Shown here: positions 34,366 to 46,224 of the stretch, piece by piece
Numbering within the stretch: position 1 is the stretch's first letter
Layout: each line of letters opens with the position of its first letter
The notes under the pieces: generated by a model
Told to the model about the DNA's origin: nothing
Database searches by the model: none
What the model saw: the letters and a program-made list of their open reading frames with translations, nothing else
NCBI GenBank assembly: GCA_037957365.1
Contig: JARHVA010000667.1
Location: forward strand, 2,434,001 to 2,498,000
Direction: 5' to 3'
Source of the DNA: Torreya grandis
Lineage: Eukaryota; Streptophyta; Pinopsida; Cupressales; Taxaceae
DNA: 64,000 bases
Translations under genes and position numbers: made by a program

Positions 34366-34515
34366 TGCTAATCCCTTTATTGAAAAATCTTGAAAAATGA
34401 GGAATTAGAAAGCTCAGAACAAATTTTGAAAAGGGGAGAGACAATTTTGATCACACAGGATCAAACTAGTTCATATGTTGTCCCAAAAATGAGGAAGCTA
34501 TTTTTGGGGACAACA

Positions 34516-37500
34516 GCTGTCACCATGTTGTGGGAAGTGGAGGGGTGATCACATTAATTTTTCTAAGGTGGTAGCCACACCTTGTGTAATCTAGTGTGGA
34601 CCCCACCAACCAGTTAGTAAGAGCTCTTTTTAGCATTGAAATCCATTATTTTGGATTTATTAATATTTACACCTCAAATGATGCATTAGAGTGTACCTAT
34701 TTATGGTGGTGGATTATGGATGATCTCCCCAATGCCCATTGGGTATTATGTGGTGACTTTAATTTGGTGGAAGCTCCTGAGGACAAAATGGGCCACTTGC
34801 CCATGAGGTGGGTAGCTGGTAAAAGGGAGGCATGGTTTTATATGTGCACTAAATGGGGTATTTATGACCCTAATACTTCACGTTGACCTCCATATGGAGT
34901 TTGGTACACCTAGAGTAACTTTAGGGAAGGCCCTGCTTGAATTCTAAAGTGTCTTGATAGGGCAATGATGTCTTCCCAGACATACTTCTATTTTAATAAC
35001 AAAATTTTCCCTTCGGTGTAGGTACCACCATATTTCGGGATTTTTGACCACTCCCCCATTTAGTTTCATGTGACATGGAAATTCATGAAGCCTAAGGTCT
35101 ACAAAATGTAATTTTTTTTCAATGCCTCTCTACTCAAGCATAAGCCCATGGTGGCTCACATTAGGAGAGTTTGGAATTTAGACCTAAATCCTTCTTAAGA
35201 ATCTAGTTAAAATCTATGGTGATATGACACAATCCAAAGGACCACCTGCTTCCTACAGATCTATGATCTCCAACTTGACAAAATTTAGAGACACTCCTAC
35301 TCTGCTACTTCGTCAGAGCTGGGCCACACAACCCTAGCTTTAAAAAAATATCCATTTAATGAGATCTTGTAGGTGAGAGTTACTTCCTTGTGGTACCACA
35401 TATAGATTATAGACAACTAAAATGCTTAGGGAGCCCAAGTTAAAGCCAAGCTTCATTGGCTAAAGATTGGTGACAAATCTTCTAAAGAATTCTTCCAAAT
35501 ATTGTGAGCCAAAAAATAGAAATAGAAAATTCAAGTTATTACTGAGGCTAGCAACAAAATCTTAGAAATTCCACAGATAGTGCAAGCATTTATGCACCAT
35601 TATCATTAAGTTTTCCAAGCTCAAGCCTCTCCAGTTGAATGGGAAACTTCCCTTCAACAATGTCTTTCAGTTGTGCCTTGTAAACTCACTCCCGCTCAAA
35701 GGGTGATTTATGATATGCCACTCAATGTAGATGATTTACATGAATTAATGACACATATGGCTAATGACAAATCCCCTGACATTGATGGATTTCCTTGCTA
35801 ATTCTACAAAACCCTTGGGGATCTTGTGGGTAATGATTTTCTCAAGGTTTAACAAGTAGCATTTCACTCACACTCATTGGGTAAAAATATAAATAAAGGA
35901 AATATCAATCTCATACCTAATTAGGGAGAACCAAAGTTGATCTATAACTAGTAGCCAATCACCCTCCTTAATGTCTCCTATAAAATCATAGCCAAGGTGC
36001 TGGCAATCTGTTATGAAATATGTTGCCTCTCATTATGCATCTAGAACAAATAGGCTTCATTCGAGGTTTTTACATCCTAGACAACATCATTGCTATCTAG
36101 GAAGGTATGGACTAGGCCAGATGATCCAAGAAATAAGCCTTGTTCATCAAAATTGACTTTGAAAAAGCTTATGATTACATTGAATGGCCTTTTATCCTAG
36201 CCATGTTTCATGCTCTAGGATTTGGACCCATTTTCATTCAAACCATTCAAATGCTTTTCACATATGCCTTAGTTGTCCTCTCCATTAATGGAGTCACCTT
36301 TGAGCAATTTTTTCCATACCATTCCATTCACCAAGGGTGCCCCCTAGTGTCAAACCTTTATGTGCTTGTTGCTGAGGGTTTTGCATACCTTCTTAGCAAA
36401 GCCCAATCTTTTATCTTTGTTAAGGGAATTTATCTCTTGCTCAATGCAGCCAACCCTCATGAGGATATGCAATTTCTTGATGGCCATTTTGTAGATGATT
36501 CCTTCCTTACCCTCATTGAATATGAAGCTAATGTAGACAATGCCCTTTAGTGTCTTAGCACCTTCTCCCTGACCTTTGGCTATAGTATCCAATGGTAGAA
36601 AACTCATTGCTAAATATAGTCATACCTCCCTTCACCTTCGTGGATAGATAAATTTGGTTGGAAATGGATCCAACATGACAAAAATTTTAAATTTCTTGGC
36701 ATCCCTTTTACCTTTGATGCTTTGCCACCTTTGCTATGGTAGTATGTTATTGACAAAGTTGCTAAGAAGCTAGATTACTGGATGACCAAGTCTCTTTCGT
36801 TAGCAGGGAAATTTCAAATTTTCTCAAAGATTCTTGCATCCACCCATGTGTACTACTCATCTTGCTAGGTTTCATCAAAAAAGTCCTACTAGAATTTAGA
36901 TAATTTGCTCAAATATTTCCTATAGGCCAATTTTATTAAGGTAAAGGTTTCCATAGGGTGACTTGGGAATATTTTTGCCTCCCATGTGAAGCTGGAGGGA
37001 TGGGACTTATCAACATAGCTAGGCAAAGATCTGCCTTATGTGCCAAATGGGTCGTGAGGGCCATTAAGGTCCCATAAGCTTGGAAGGTGTTATTCAAACA
37101 CTGTATCTCCTCAATATTGATGAAAGGCAAGAAATCTTGGAAAGGTCTTGGCTTCCCCAATCTGCTCTTCATCTAATCTTCCATTTAGATCACTTGGTCC
37201 TTCATGGCCAAAAACATCTGGAAAGCTTAGGAAAAGATCACATCATGACTGCTCTAGAATGGATCTAGATTTAAAAATGGGCTCTCTACTAATTCCCACT
37301 CTCTTTGGTGGTCCCCCATATTTTCTCAAAATGGGGTGCCTTTAGCAAAGTTTCCCTGGATCAATACCCTCAATTTGTACCATAGAGAAATCCATTCTAT
37401 CCAAGATATCTTTTGCAGACACTCAAGCACTTGGCTACCTTAAGAGGATGTGAAAGCTAAATTTTGACTAGCCAATACAGACTAGGAATCTTACCAAGAA

Positions 37501-38490
37501 ATCCTCAATACTATCCCCACTTTCATGCTCCATAAAATCTCAATCAAATCTACTATACCATGGTGGATGGACTGGAAATGGTATGTTAAAACCCCTTTCA
37601 TAATTACATGCCTTAACATGGCTATAATTGGCTTGCCCCACATTTGCCCATGGTTGACAAGATTAATAATCATTGGGGGTTACACTCATCTATGAAAACA
37701 TAGATCTTTCTCTTCAACACTATTTTGGGGGCCTATGTGGAGCCCAATCTTGCCCATTTTGCTTTGGTGTATACTGCACCAAGGCTTACCTATTGGTATA
37801 AGGCTAGTTCATCTTGGAATTATATTTCCTACCTATCCCTTTTGTGGACATCTTGAGACACTACCTCATCTCTTCTGGTACTATCCCAAAGCTTAAAGGG
37901 TTTGGTCCTAGATCCATGATATTTTTAGGCCCTTTTAACCTAGCTTCTTTCTTTGACATCACATCTTCCTAGTGGACAAGCCTGTGATGCCCATCAAAGT
38001 ATCTCAAGTCTGGCATACTTTTTGAGTGGAGATTTTCTTATGGATTTGAAAATAAATAAATAATTTTGTGTTTAATCATGTTTCTTATGATTGTAAAATT
38101 TATACCTTGCACAAATCTTCCATTATCACCAATGTTCTTTTGTAGATACAATTCCAAGCCAAAAAAGTGGCCATAGAGCTTGGGTATTTCCAAGACCTCT
38201 TGTCTCATTGGGGAGATGCTCCTTGTGCTATGGTTCAAGTTCTACCTTCTCCACCCAGGGATCCTAGAATGGATGATAGAGTGCCTCAGCCACCTTGTGG
38301 TGGACATCTTCGTAGCTACTCTAGGAATCACTTTCATAGTGGCACCCCATACCAACGTGTTCTCCCCTGGGTAATAGTAAGGGTGGTAACCTCTACTTCT
38401 TTCCCCTATTGGGTAGGATGGTCGGGGCACTCCTCCTCATCCTCCATGCCGAGATGCATGAGGGGTACCACCTGGAGGCTATGTTGACAT
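34516..38490 (+). pseudogene. LINE-C ORF2, main part (endonuclease end, RT, zinc-binding region)
   Basis: The endonuclease resumes with VGSGGVIT, then DPTNQLVRALFSIEI, GDFNLVEAPEDKMGHLPM and MCTKWGIYDP (open at 34596-34886). The RT has DKSPDIDGFPC, then IDFEKAYDYIEWPFILAM (open at 36140-36550), HQGCPL and the catalytic FVDD at 36488-36499. Later blocks are GKFQIFSKILASTHVYY, CEAGGMGLINIARQRSALCA, then the zf-RVT pattern FCGHLETLPHLFWYYPKA near 37830-37900, where CP is YP and the last Cys is Tyr. The frame ends near 38490. FLW before the zinc region has TAG for Trp. There is no RNase H. Confidence 0.9.
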
Positions 38491-38836
38491 GTTGGACAAG
38501 TTTTCTAGGCTCTTACTGGCTATCTCTCCCACTTGAACTCAAGCAAATGATGAAATGGACATGACTTAGACTTCTAGTTAGGATCCTATTCTAGATGGCA
38601 ATGACTTAGCAAGTTTAAGATGGGGATCAGATGATATGGAGCCTCTACCTTCAGGCTTTGCTCTTACTACTTGATAGTTTTCTCTTATGACTTGCCTCTA
38701 GGTGCTGCCTAGATGTGATACTTTGCTCCTAGGCTCTGCCTAGTGTCATGGTGTGCTCTCGTACCACCTTATTTTTTTGTGAATTATTTGTATATTTATG
38801 TTAAGTTAATATATAGATATATATCATAAAAAAATT
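38490..38836 (+). other. LINE-C 3' UTR and short poly-A
   Basis: Non-coding, with TAGGCTCTGCCTAG-like repeats at 38720-38745, ending ATATATCAT followed by seven A residues. Confidence 0.7.
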
Positions 38837-38889
38837 AAAATAATAATTATTTAGAATAATTATACATACTTGCTTATTACCATATATCT

Positions 38890-39155
38890 CATAAGATGAA
38901 AAATAATTTCTCACAATTAACAAACATTTTCAATCATATAAGCATATAAATGCTGCAAGAACTAAAAAACTTCACTTTATATAATACAAATCATCATCAT
39001 CCAAACCTTGTATGTGCTTCACATATTGTTATAGGACTGTAACAAGAAACATGGTGTATACATTTATATTCAAATATGCATGGGATGATGCCTAAAATTA
39101 GTCAACCCCATATGATATTTACAAATTATATCCATTACAATTTTAGCACAAAAGA
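38890..39155 (+). repeat. diverged direct repeat flanking LINE-C, right copy
   Basis: Counterpart of 31040-31335, same orientation. Together they could be the LTRs or duplicated arms of an older element into which LINE-C inserted. Confidence 0.6.
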
Positions 39156-39981
39156 GATCATTTAAAAAAATCCTCATGAATATATAACATAAATGAGTGT
39201 TCATTTGCCCATTGCCTCAACAAAATGTGGTTTTATGGATTGGGATGTTTCAAGATATTTACAAAATTATTCAACCCAATACAACATCAATAGGAAGAAG
39301 AGGAAAAATCTAAAGATTCAAATATTGATGGTGATATTGATTTGACAGATTTGTTTGAACCTGAATGACCCATAGAACCATTACAAGATCCAATCACAGT
39401 ACCCACTGAAGAAGAAAAGATGCACAACATACATATTTTATTATTACTTTTTTTTTTTTGATTTACTATTTTTATTTTACTTTATTATTTTCTCCTTTTT
39501 TAATAGGTTTATGCTTTTTGATAAAAAATTTAACTAATTTTGTTGGTTTCATATTTTTATTTATTTTTTATTTTTATTTTTGTATTATATATTTTTATAT
39601 ATTATCATTATATTTTATGGGCCAAATTTTAGTTTAAACTATTAATAACTTTAAATATCATCTAATTGTTACTAATATCTAATTTAGGGATTTATTTTAT
39701 TTATTTTCTTTCTTTAATTTTTTTAGTCAACATTTTTACCTATTTTAATTTTTGTTTGTATCATAGTATTATTTATAATTTTTTGTCTTCTTCATATTCA
39801 AGTATTTTCTTTATTCTTCTCTTCCCTGAAGATAGATCTAGTTGTGAAATCTGAAACATCAAAAAATAATCTTCTAACGTAATTGACATTAGAAGAATTT
39901 TATTTGGAAATAGGGATATATTTAATTTTTACTATAAATAATTATCAAGTATGTATACATGGAATGCCATGGTTAGGTTAC
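39156..39981. other. T-rich non-coding stretch with a short acidic coding-like piece
   Basis: 39285-39420 translates on the plus strand to EEEEKSKDSNIDGDIDLTDL, then FEPE, a stop, and PIEPLQDPITVPTEEEK, an acidic tail of unknown origin. 39440-39850 is T-rich with no further signal. Confidence 0.35.
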
Positions 39982-39986
39982 TTATG
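39982..39986. other. target duplication of element F, left copy
   Basis: TTATG, identical to 45501-45505 just after the right LTR. Confidence 0.9.
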
Positions 39987-41106
39987 TGAAATGTCCCAAA
40001 TAAGATGATTTATTGACTATTAGGATTATTTGGAAACCTTAATTCAATATAGTTTTTTTTTTAATTTAGTTTCAGCAAACCTTAGCTGCCAAAAAACCTT
40101 TAAATATAGCTAAAACTTAGTTTAAAAATATGCTAAACCCCAAACAATCAATAGCTAATCCAAAAAAGAAATTATAGCCCTTAAAAAATAGAATTTATTC
40201 TTCAAACCCAAGGTGCCCTTGGCTGCAATATTAAACTAAAATTTATAGATGTTTTATCATGTCATAAATCTCATGAAACCCTCATTAAATTGCATAAACA
40301 TTATTACAATAAAAGGCATAATTTTTAGTGAATTTTATAAATGTATTTATGGCTAAAAAAGCCCAAAAAAACTAATTGCCCAAACTAAAAAATTATGAGA
40401 AAATTACATAATTCAATTCAAGACAAAATAACATTCACAAGAGGTCCAAAACTCTCCTAGAGCAGGTTATCACTATGCCAAAAATTAGGAATAATTTAAT
40501 AATTATATTTAGGGCACACAAACCCTCAAAAACATGAGAATTAACTCCCAAACCTAATCGCCACTCTTCCAAGAACAAGTTGGCAACTTGAGAATGACCA
40601 AATAGTGTCTAAAACACCCTTGTAGGACTAGTTGATTCCAATGATCAACCCTGAATGAAGTTACCTCAAATAAGGAAAAAGCTTTTCATCCCCTCACTCC
40701 ATTGGTTTAAGGGTTTTATCTTCAAATAAAATGGCTTAGCATTTTTGTGTTAATAGATTGATTTACAATATCCAAATCATAACATAACCTCTCCAAATGA
40801 TTCCTCTTTTAATTTTGTAGCGTTCCAAGTGTGGCACCCAAAAGAGGAAGGGAGGGTAACTTAAATGTTTTAAAAGATATTTCCTTATGATATTTTATTA
40901 AAATCACTTAAGCCTTTATGACCCTTAAAGGTCCCCTCTTTAAGTGAAATAAGAAACATAAAGTAACTTTCTAAAAAGGTACTTTTACAAATATTGAAAC
41001 AAAAACATTCAATACTCTTTTCCCTTTATGCTTGTCCCTTAGCCCCCAAGAATAAGTTAAAGCTAAATGTTTTCCAAAATGTCCCTTTCAAAAGAGGGAC
41101 ATGACA
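39987..41106 (-). repeat. element F 3' LTR
   Basis: 1120 bp. The minus strand begins TGTCATGTCCCTCTTTTGAA, giving a stem-loop with AAGGGACAT. The left end is TGAAATGTCCC. Confidence 0.92.
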
Positions 41107-44100
41107 TTCCTCCTTGTACAAAATTGCTTGTCTTCAATCAATATAAATAGCCAAAGTGCTATCTCCACCATGGGTTTTATGCCAAACTTGAACCTAGGCC
41201 CTTCCTAATGGAAATACCCCTCTGGATGATGTGTTTTACAACTGTAGATGAAGTTATTTTATTGCTTGAGGAAGATAAAAATGAAAGACCAACAACACCT
41301 CATATTGTTACTTCTTACCATTGAGCCCAAGTATTCAAAAAATGCCCATAACATGTTGAAAACAATAAAATATTCAAATTTGGCATCATAAGGGTGGCTA
41401 AAAAATGGTATTCTAGCTAGGCATATTCAAGTATAAAGGCCTTGATTTCCCTTATATCAAAACCTGCACATGAATCAAACATATTAGTCGAAAAAATTAT
41501 CTTCTCCATTTTTATAATTTTGGCAATGCTTACCTTATGGAGCATGACTGCAAACTCCTTATTAATAGGTATGGTGTAACCCCTAACATCCTCCTTATCC
41601 ACCCAACCAATGATTTTTATTTGTACTAACTTGTTACCCCAAGCATATTTCATTTTATGAAACTCATAACATCTACATATGCTCTTGATTCTACCCTTCA
41701 AACTTTCTAATTTGAATCTCCAAATGGCTGGAAACTCATGTGGAAGTGTTAAATTACACCCTTGACCCATAGACTCATTTGTTTTCTTATATTGGAGTGA
41801 AAAAACTCTTTTAAAAACCTGAACCATATATTTTTAACTTTCAATAACCCTACAATTCTTTATTAAATCCAACCCATCCATCACCAAAGTGGTTTCCAAC
41901 AACTCCTTTATGTCTATGCCACATAAAAGAGACACTATGAACATATGTAAGCAAAATAAATTAGAATTGGAAAATACTAAAGAGTTTCCCTTTATATATA
42001 CCTTGATGGTCTTGAAATCACATGCCAAGTTCCCCAAACATGGAAGTTACATACCTTGTAGGAGTAATGCATAAATTAGACCCTTATCCCCAAAGAAAAA
42101 CCTACACTTTCTTGCAAATTCAAACTTTTTAGGGTGCTTTTCATTGCTCTTTTTTACCTTGTTCCATGTTTATATGTTCAACTAAAGCGGCTCATCTACT
42201 CCTTCATTACTACCAACACCAAGCATCCTCTTGGTTTCAATCCTTGGGGTGTATTGAACAAGCTGTGTTGACACTTTATTAACCTCAATTCTAGAATGTA
42301 TACTAGGATGAAATGACATAAAAAACTCATAATTTTCTAAGTGCATTTGCAATTTTTTTCCCATGCAATTTTCAAAATTCCTTATTCTCTTCATATATGG
42401 AATTATACTCCTCCACAACACCAATTTTAAGCACATATTTTTAGAATTCGTAAGGCTTAAAGGGAAAAGGATTAAATAATTATTTTCATACCTTGGGAAC
42501 AAAATAGCATTGACTCCCTCAAACAAAATCTTGTTCACTCTAGAATGCCTTAGAAACTACATTTTAGCATACCTTAGAAACCAGCTCATGGAAAGAAGAA
42601 TTTGAAAGTCCTTTTTATACTTTAGAGGATGCCCTATGCCCACATCATTGAGTTTTTCATATGGGTAACCTTTTCCCATTTTTTCTTCACCCAACATGCC
42701 ATGTAAGTGACTCATTTCCCTCATGAGAGTTGGCTATTATAACTCAAAAAATCTATTTGTCTTGTTACCCCTATAGGAGTCTCTCCATGAATTATGCTTT
42801 CCATCCTCTTGGATGTTACCCCCTTGGGTACCCTATCATGCAAATCATGTAGAATCACTTCTTTCCCATTTGTACTAGCCCTTCACAAAATTTTTAGAAT
42901 TCACTACACTCCATATATGATCCCTTTTGACTTTTATTTGGATATATAAGATGAAGAACTTATCAACCTTATTGAAATTAAGGCCTCTAACATCCATCTT
43001 GGCAGGTTTCCCATGATGACCATAATCTAGTGATAAAAATAAATATAGAAGACCTACATACCTTAGCTTCTAATTAGAATTCTTTTATCCCTTTTCCAAC
43101 ATAGCCTCTTCATCCCTATAACTCACATTTCTTCTTTCATGAGTATGTTTATCATATGAACCAAAACCAATGTGAAAGGAGAATGTTATAGTCCTATCTA
43201 TCATACCTTGAAACTTGACTAAATGATAGTCATCTCCAAATACCAAAACATGTGCATTCTATCCAAGATGATGAAAATATAATGATGACATAAGTAGAAG
43301 CCATAAATCTAAAATGTTTACGTAACTTTGGCTACCATCATAATATTCATCTTTTTTTGTTGAATATACATGGGTTGAGATATTTTTTGCATCCCCAACC
43401 TTGTGAATACCATGGTTTTAAAATAAGAATCTTATTTTTTTATGAAAGCCTTCGAATGTCAACATGTGCATGCCTATATTCCTCCATACCCCAAACAATT
43501 CTAATTTTTTTCTTATTCCAATGGAATTATCCATAAAGAATTCAAAATCAAAAGTGAAAACTTCTGTAAAACTTGAAAAATTATTGAGATCCCATACCTC
43601 TTGGTTCCAATAATTTTGGACTTGAATCAAGGATTACTCATGCCATGTATCCTTAAGATTTATAATATTTTATTCGATCACATGACTCTTTGTAGGGCTG
43701 TTCTGAAAATCAGTCAATGGATATTTGAAGGTTGGTGTAAGTTCTTCAAAAATTGAACCTTTGGTATACAACAAGTGATGCCATTTTTACTTAAATTTCA
43801 TCCTTCTTTGGCTTAAGATCCTTATTTTCTTCTTTTGTGACTTTATTTTCATGCATACAATCATTAAAACATCTTCTACATATAAAAGATCTTTACCTTG
43901 TTTTTTTGATGGATCATGAAGTTATTAAACAACTTCTTATATAACTTTGGGAAAATTTGCCATTACTCCCTCTTTAGGGACTACCCTCATAGATTTTTGG
44001 ATACCTTCATTAAGCTAACCTTGAATTTATGGTTCTTTTGGCTCAGATAATTCAATCATTGGTTAAAATATTTTTATTTTATTTTTGAAACTCATCATTC

Positions 44101-44330
44101 ACATATAGTTTAACCTTCTCTTCTTTTAAAAGAGGCCTTTTAGGTCTAGGGAGTAACCCCATAGAATTTACCAATCCTTGGGACTTAGTGGCATTTAGTT
44201 CCCTATGATAATTCTCCATGGCTTGCAATAATTTATCCATAGCTTCATCCATTGTCTTTTTCTTCATCCCTACCTTTTGATTGAGATCTTTGTATTCCTT
44301 TTTTGGAAAAAACCTAGGTTTCTTATCCAT
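41107..44330 (-). pseudogene. element F internal ORF, unknown protein family (decayed)
   Basis: The start is the ATG at 44330, about 36 bp after the primer site: MDKKPRFFPKKEYKDLNQKV. Open blocks follow at 44079-44339, 43418-43630, 42182-42538, 41834-42037 and 41417-41827, all on the minus strand and together nearly spanning the interior, so the ancestral protein may have been about 900-1000 residues. Blocks include LPRPKRPLLKEEKVKLYVND, HIGFGSYDKHTHERRN, KVSTQLVQYTPRIETKRMLG and IIGWVDKEDVRGYTIPINKE. I recognise no polymerase, nuclease, protease or zinc-finger signature. It could be an unusual gag, a captured host protein or an env-like product. Confidence 0.5.
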
Positions 44331-44365
44331 TGAAATCACTCACACCCCAAATTTGGCCAATAAAT

Positions 44366-44379
44366 TGGCTTTGATACCA
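44366..44379 (-). other. primer-binding site of element F
   Basis: The minus strand reads TTGGTATCAAAGCC, one base from TGGTATCAGAGCC (initiator Met tRNA). It lies immediately next to the LTR at 44381. Confidence 0.88.
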
Positions 44380-44380
44380 A

Positions 44381-45500
44381 TAAAATGTCCCAAATAGGAT
44401 GATTTATTGAATATTATGATTATTTAGAAACCCTACTTTAATATGGATTTTTTTATTTAATTGCAATAAACCCTAGCTGTCAACAAAACCTTCCAAAGAT
44501 ATCTCAAAATTAGCTTTAAAACATGTCAAACCCTAAACAATCAATAACTACTCTAAATAAGAAATTATAGCCCTTCAAAAATAACATTTATTCTTCAAAC
44601 CCTAGGCGCCCTTGGTTGCAATATTAAATTGAAAATTATAGATGTTTTATCATGCCATAAATCTCATGAAACCCTCAGTAAATTTCATAATTATTATTGA
44701 AATAAAAGGCACAATTTTTAGTAAATATTTTGAATGTCTTCGTGGCTAAAAAATCCCAAAAATCCAAACACCCAAGCTATAAAATTATGAGAAAATTACA
44801 ACAATTAATTCAAGATAAAATAACCTTCACAAGACGTCCAAACCTCTCCCAAAGCAAGTCACCACTATGCAAAAAATTAAGAATAATTCTAGAATTGTCT
44901 TTAGGGCACAAAACCCCCCAAAAACATGAAAATTAACTCTGAAACCTAGTTGTCACTCCCCCAAGAGCAAGTCACCAACCTAAAAAATGACCAAATGGTG
45001 TTTAAAATACCCTTGTAGGATTAGTTGATTCCAATGATAATCCTTGAATGAAGTTACCTCAAAGAAGGAAGAGAGTTTTCATCCCCTAACTCCATTGCTT
45101 TAAGGGTTTCATCTTCAAAGCAAATGGCTTAACATTTTTGTGCTAATAGACCAATTTTCAATATTCAAATCATAACATAACCTCTCCAAATGATTCATCT
45201 TTTAATTTTTTAGCCCTCCAAGTGTGGCTGCCAAAAGAGAAGGGAGGGTAACTTAAATGTTTTAAAATACCTTTCCTCATGATCCTTTCTTAAAATCACT
45301 TAAGCCTTCATGACCCTTAAAGTTCCCCTCTTTAAATGAGATAAGAAAAATAAATTAACTTTATAAAAAGGTACTTTTACAAATATTCAAACAAAAACAT
45401 TCAATACTCTTTTTCGTTTATGCTTGTTGCTTAGCTCCCAATGGAATAAGTTAAGGCTAAAGGTCTTCTAATATGTCCCTATCAAAAGAGGGACATGACA
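44381..45500 (-). repeat. element F 5' LTR
   Basis: 1120 bp, direct repeat of 39987-41106, collinear throughout. It starts TAAAATGTCCC where the other copy has TGAAATGTCCC and ends GGGACATGACA. The right flank is TTATG. Confidence 0.92.
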
Positions 45501-45505
45501 TTATG

Positions 45506-45662
45506 CAAGTATGATTTCATTTCTATCACAATGTGACATGGAGTTGATCTTGTATCATGTACCTTAGGTGAGTGTTTAAGTGCTTATACTTAAGTGATAG
45601 GTCAGTATTATAATTATTCTATCTATTGGACATTCAGAATCTACGTAGAACTATAAGGTAGT
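45506..45662. other. short non-coding flank
   Basis: Nothing recognisable. Continuation of the DNA left of 39982. Confidence 0.5.
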
Positions 45663-45700
45663 CACTACTACACAAAGTGTAATTAGCACTATAAAGAGGG
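45663..45700 (+). repeat. possible CACTA-type terminal inverted repeat
   Basis: CACTACTACACAAAGTGTAA, then TTAGCACTA, resembles En/Spm CACTA ends. The only partner seen is CTTTTTGTGTAGTA near 49010-49023, which is imperfect, and no 3-bp duplication was found. Confidence 0.3.
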
Positions 45701-46224
45701 TCATATTCACATAAAAAATAAATTGTTTTTAATGTTTTTATAGTGAAATTTTGAGGAATTTGCATATTTTTTAGTTTCACAAAAGTAAAACAACTATTTT
45801 CAGTTGTGCCATATGTGCATGACATTAACGCTACCTTTACACCACTCAAAAAAATGGTGCATATATTATGTATGTAATTACAAAATTATTTTCAGTAATT
45901 ATAATTAATTATATTATATTTATTTTTTAAATTATTTATAAATATATTGCATATAATTAATGTGTTTCTATAATTTTTATACTATTTTATATAATAAATA
46001 ATATATTATATATTTAATATTTTAGATTTAGAATATTTAAAAATTTATGTCATTAATGTAAAATTAAAAATCTAAAATATCCAAATGTTATAATTGAATA
46101 ATTAAAGAAGACAATGTTATTTTTATATTTTTTATACAATAATATTTTCAAGGGAGCAATAAAAGGTCTCTTCCAAATCACAAAATAAATAAATAAAGAA
46201 CTACATCTTAAATATCCTCAATCA

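Larger units (their letters stand above)
32145..34515 (-). mobile_element. probable solo LTR G2 inside LINE-C
   Basis: LINE-C coding is interrupted between about 32144 and 34516. The inserted DNA has no gag, pol or primer site and has ends TGTCGACC and GGACAACA. The right end is a stem-loop (arms TGTTGTCCCAAAAAT and ATTTTTGGGGACAACA), the same position as the hairpins of G1 and F. It carries the palindromic module shared with G1 (33722-33779). No convincing target duplication was found (TATTT and GCTGT flank it), so the exact ends are uncertain. Confidence 0.6.
31430..38836 (+). mobile_element. L1-type LINE (LINE-C), split by G2, 5' truncated
   Basis: The element starts inside ORF1 (KDRWTMVGKRNSHPKVFN at about 31470) and continues through endonuclease, RT, zinc-binding region and a 3' UTR to a short A run near 38830. 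It is the same family as LINE-B, in opposite orientation, and lacks the RNase H found in LINE-A. G2 interrupts the endonuclease. Stops are dominated by TAG for Trp and Gln. Confidence 0.88.
39987..45500 (-). mobile_element. LTR element F with a non-gag-pol interior
   Basis: Two LTRs of exactly 1120 bp (39987-41106 and 44381-45500) with an exact TTATG duplication. A Met-tRNA primer site beside the right LTR and a purine tract beside the left LTR define the minus orientation. The 3.27-kb interior shows no RT, integrase, protease or CCHC motif that I can find. It carries a long decayed ORF of unknown family. Its last coding bases (LEDKQ-like, before the purine tract) and the LTR word AATGTCCC are shared with element E. 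Confidence 0.92.

Noticed and set aside
33862..34371. 169-residue open frame, the longest in the window
   Set aside because: It lies over the tandem GACACTTGG array and the TTGAACC cluster of G2, and shows no domain.
32140..34520. Target duplication for G2
   Set aside because: TATTT and GCTGT at the best ends do not match, and shifting the ends did not give a convincing pair.
38167..38487. 106-residue frame that could pass as a host protein
   Set aside because: It is collinear with the end of LINE-C ORF2 after the zinc-binding region.
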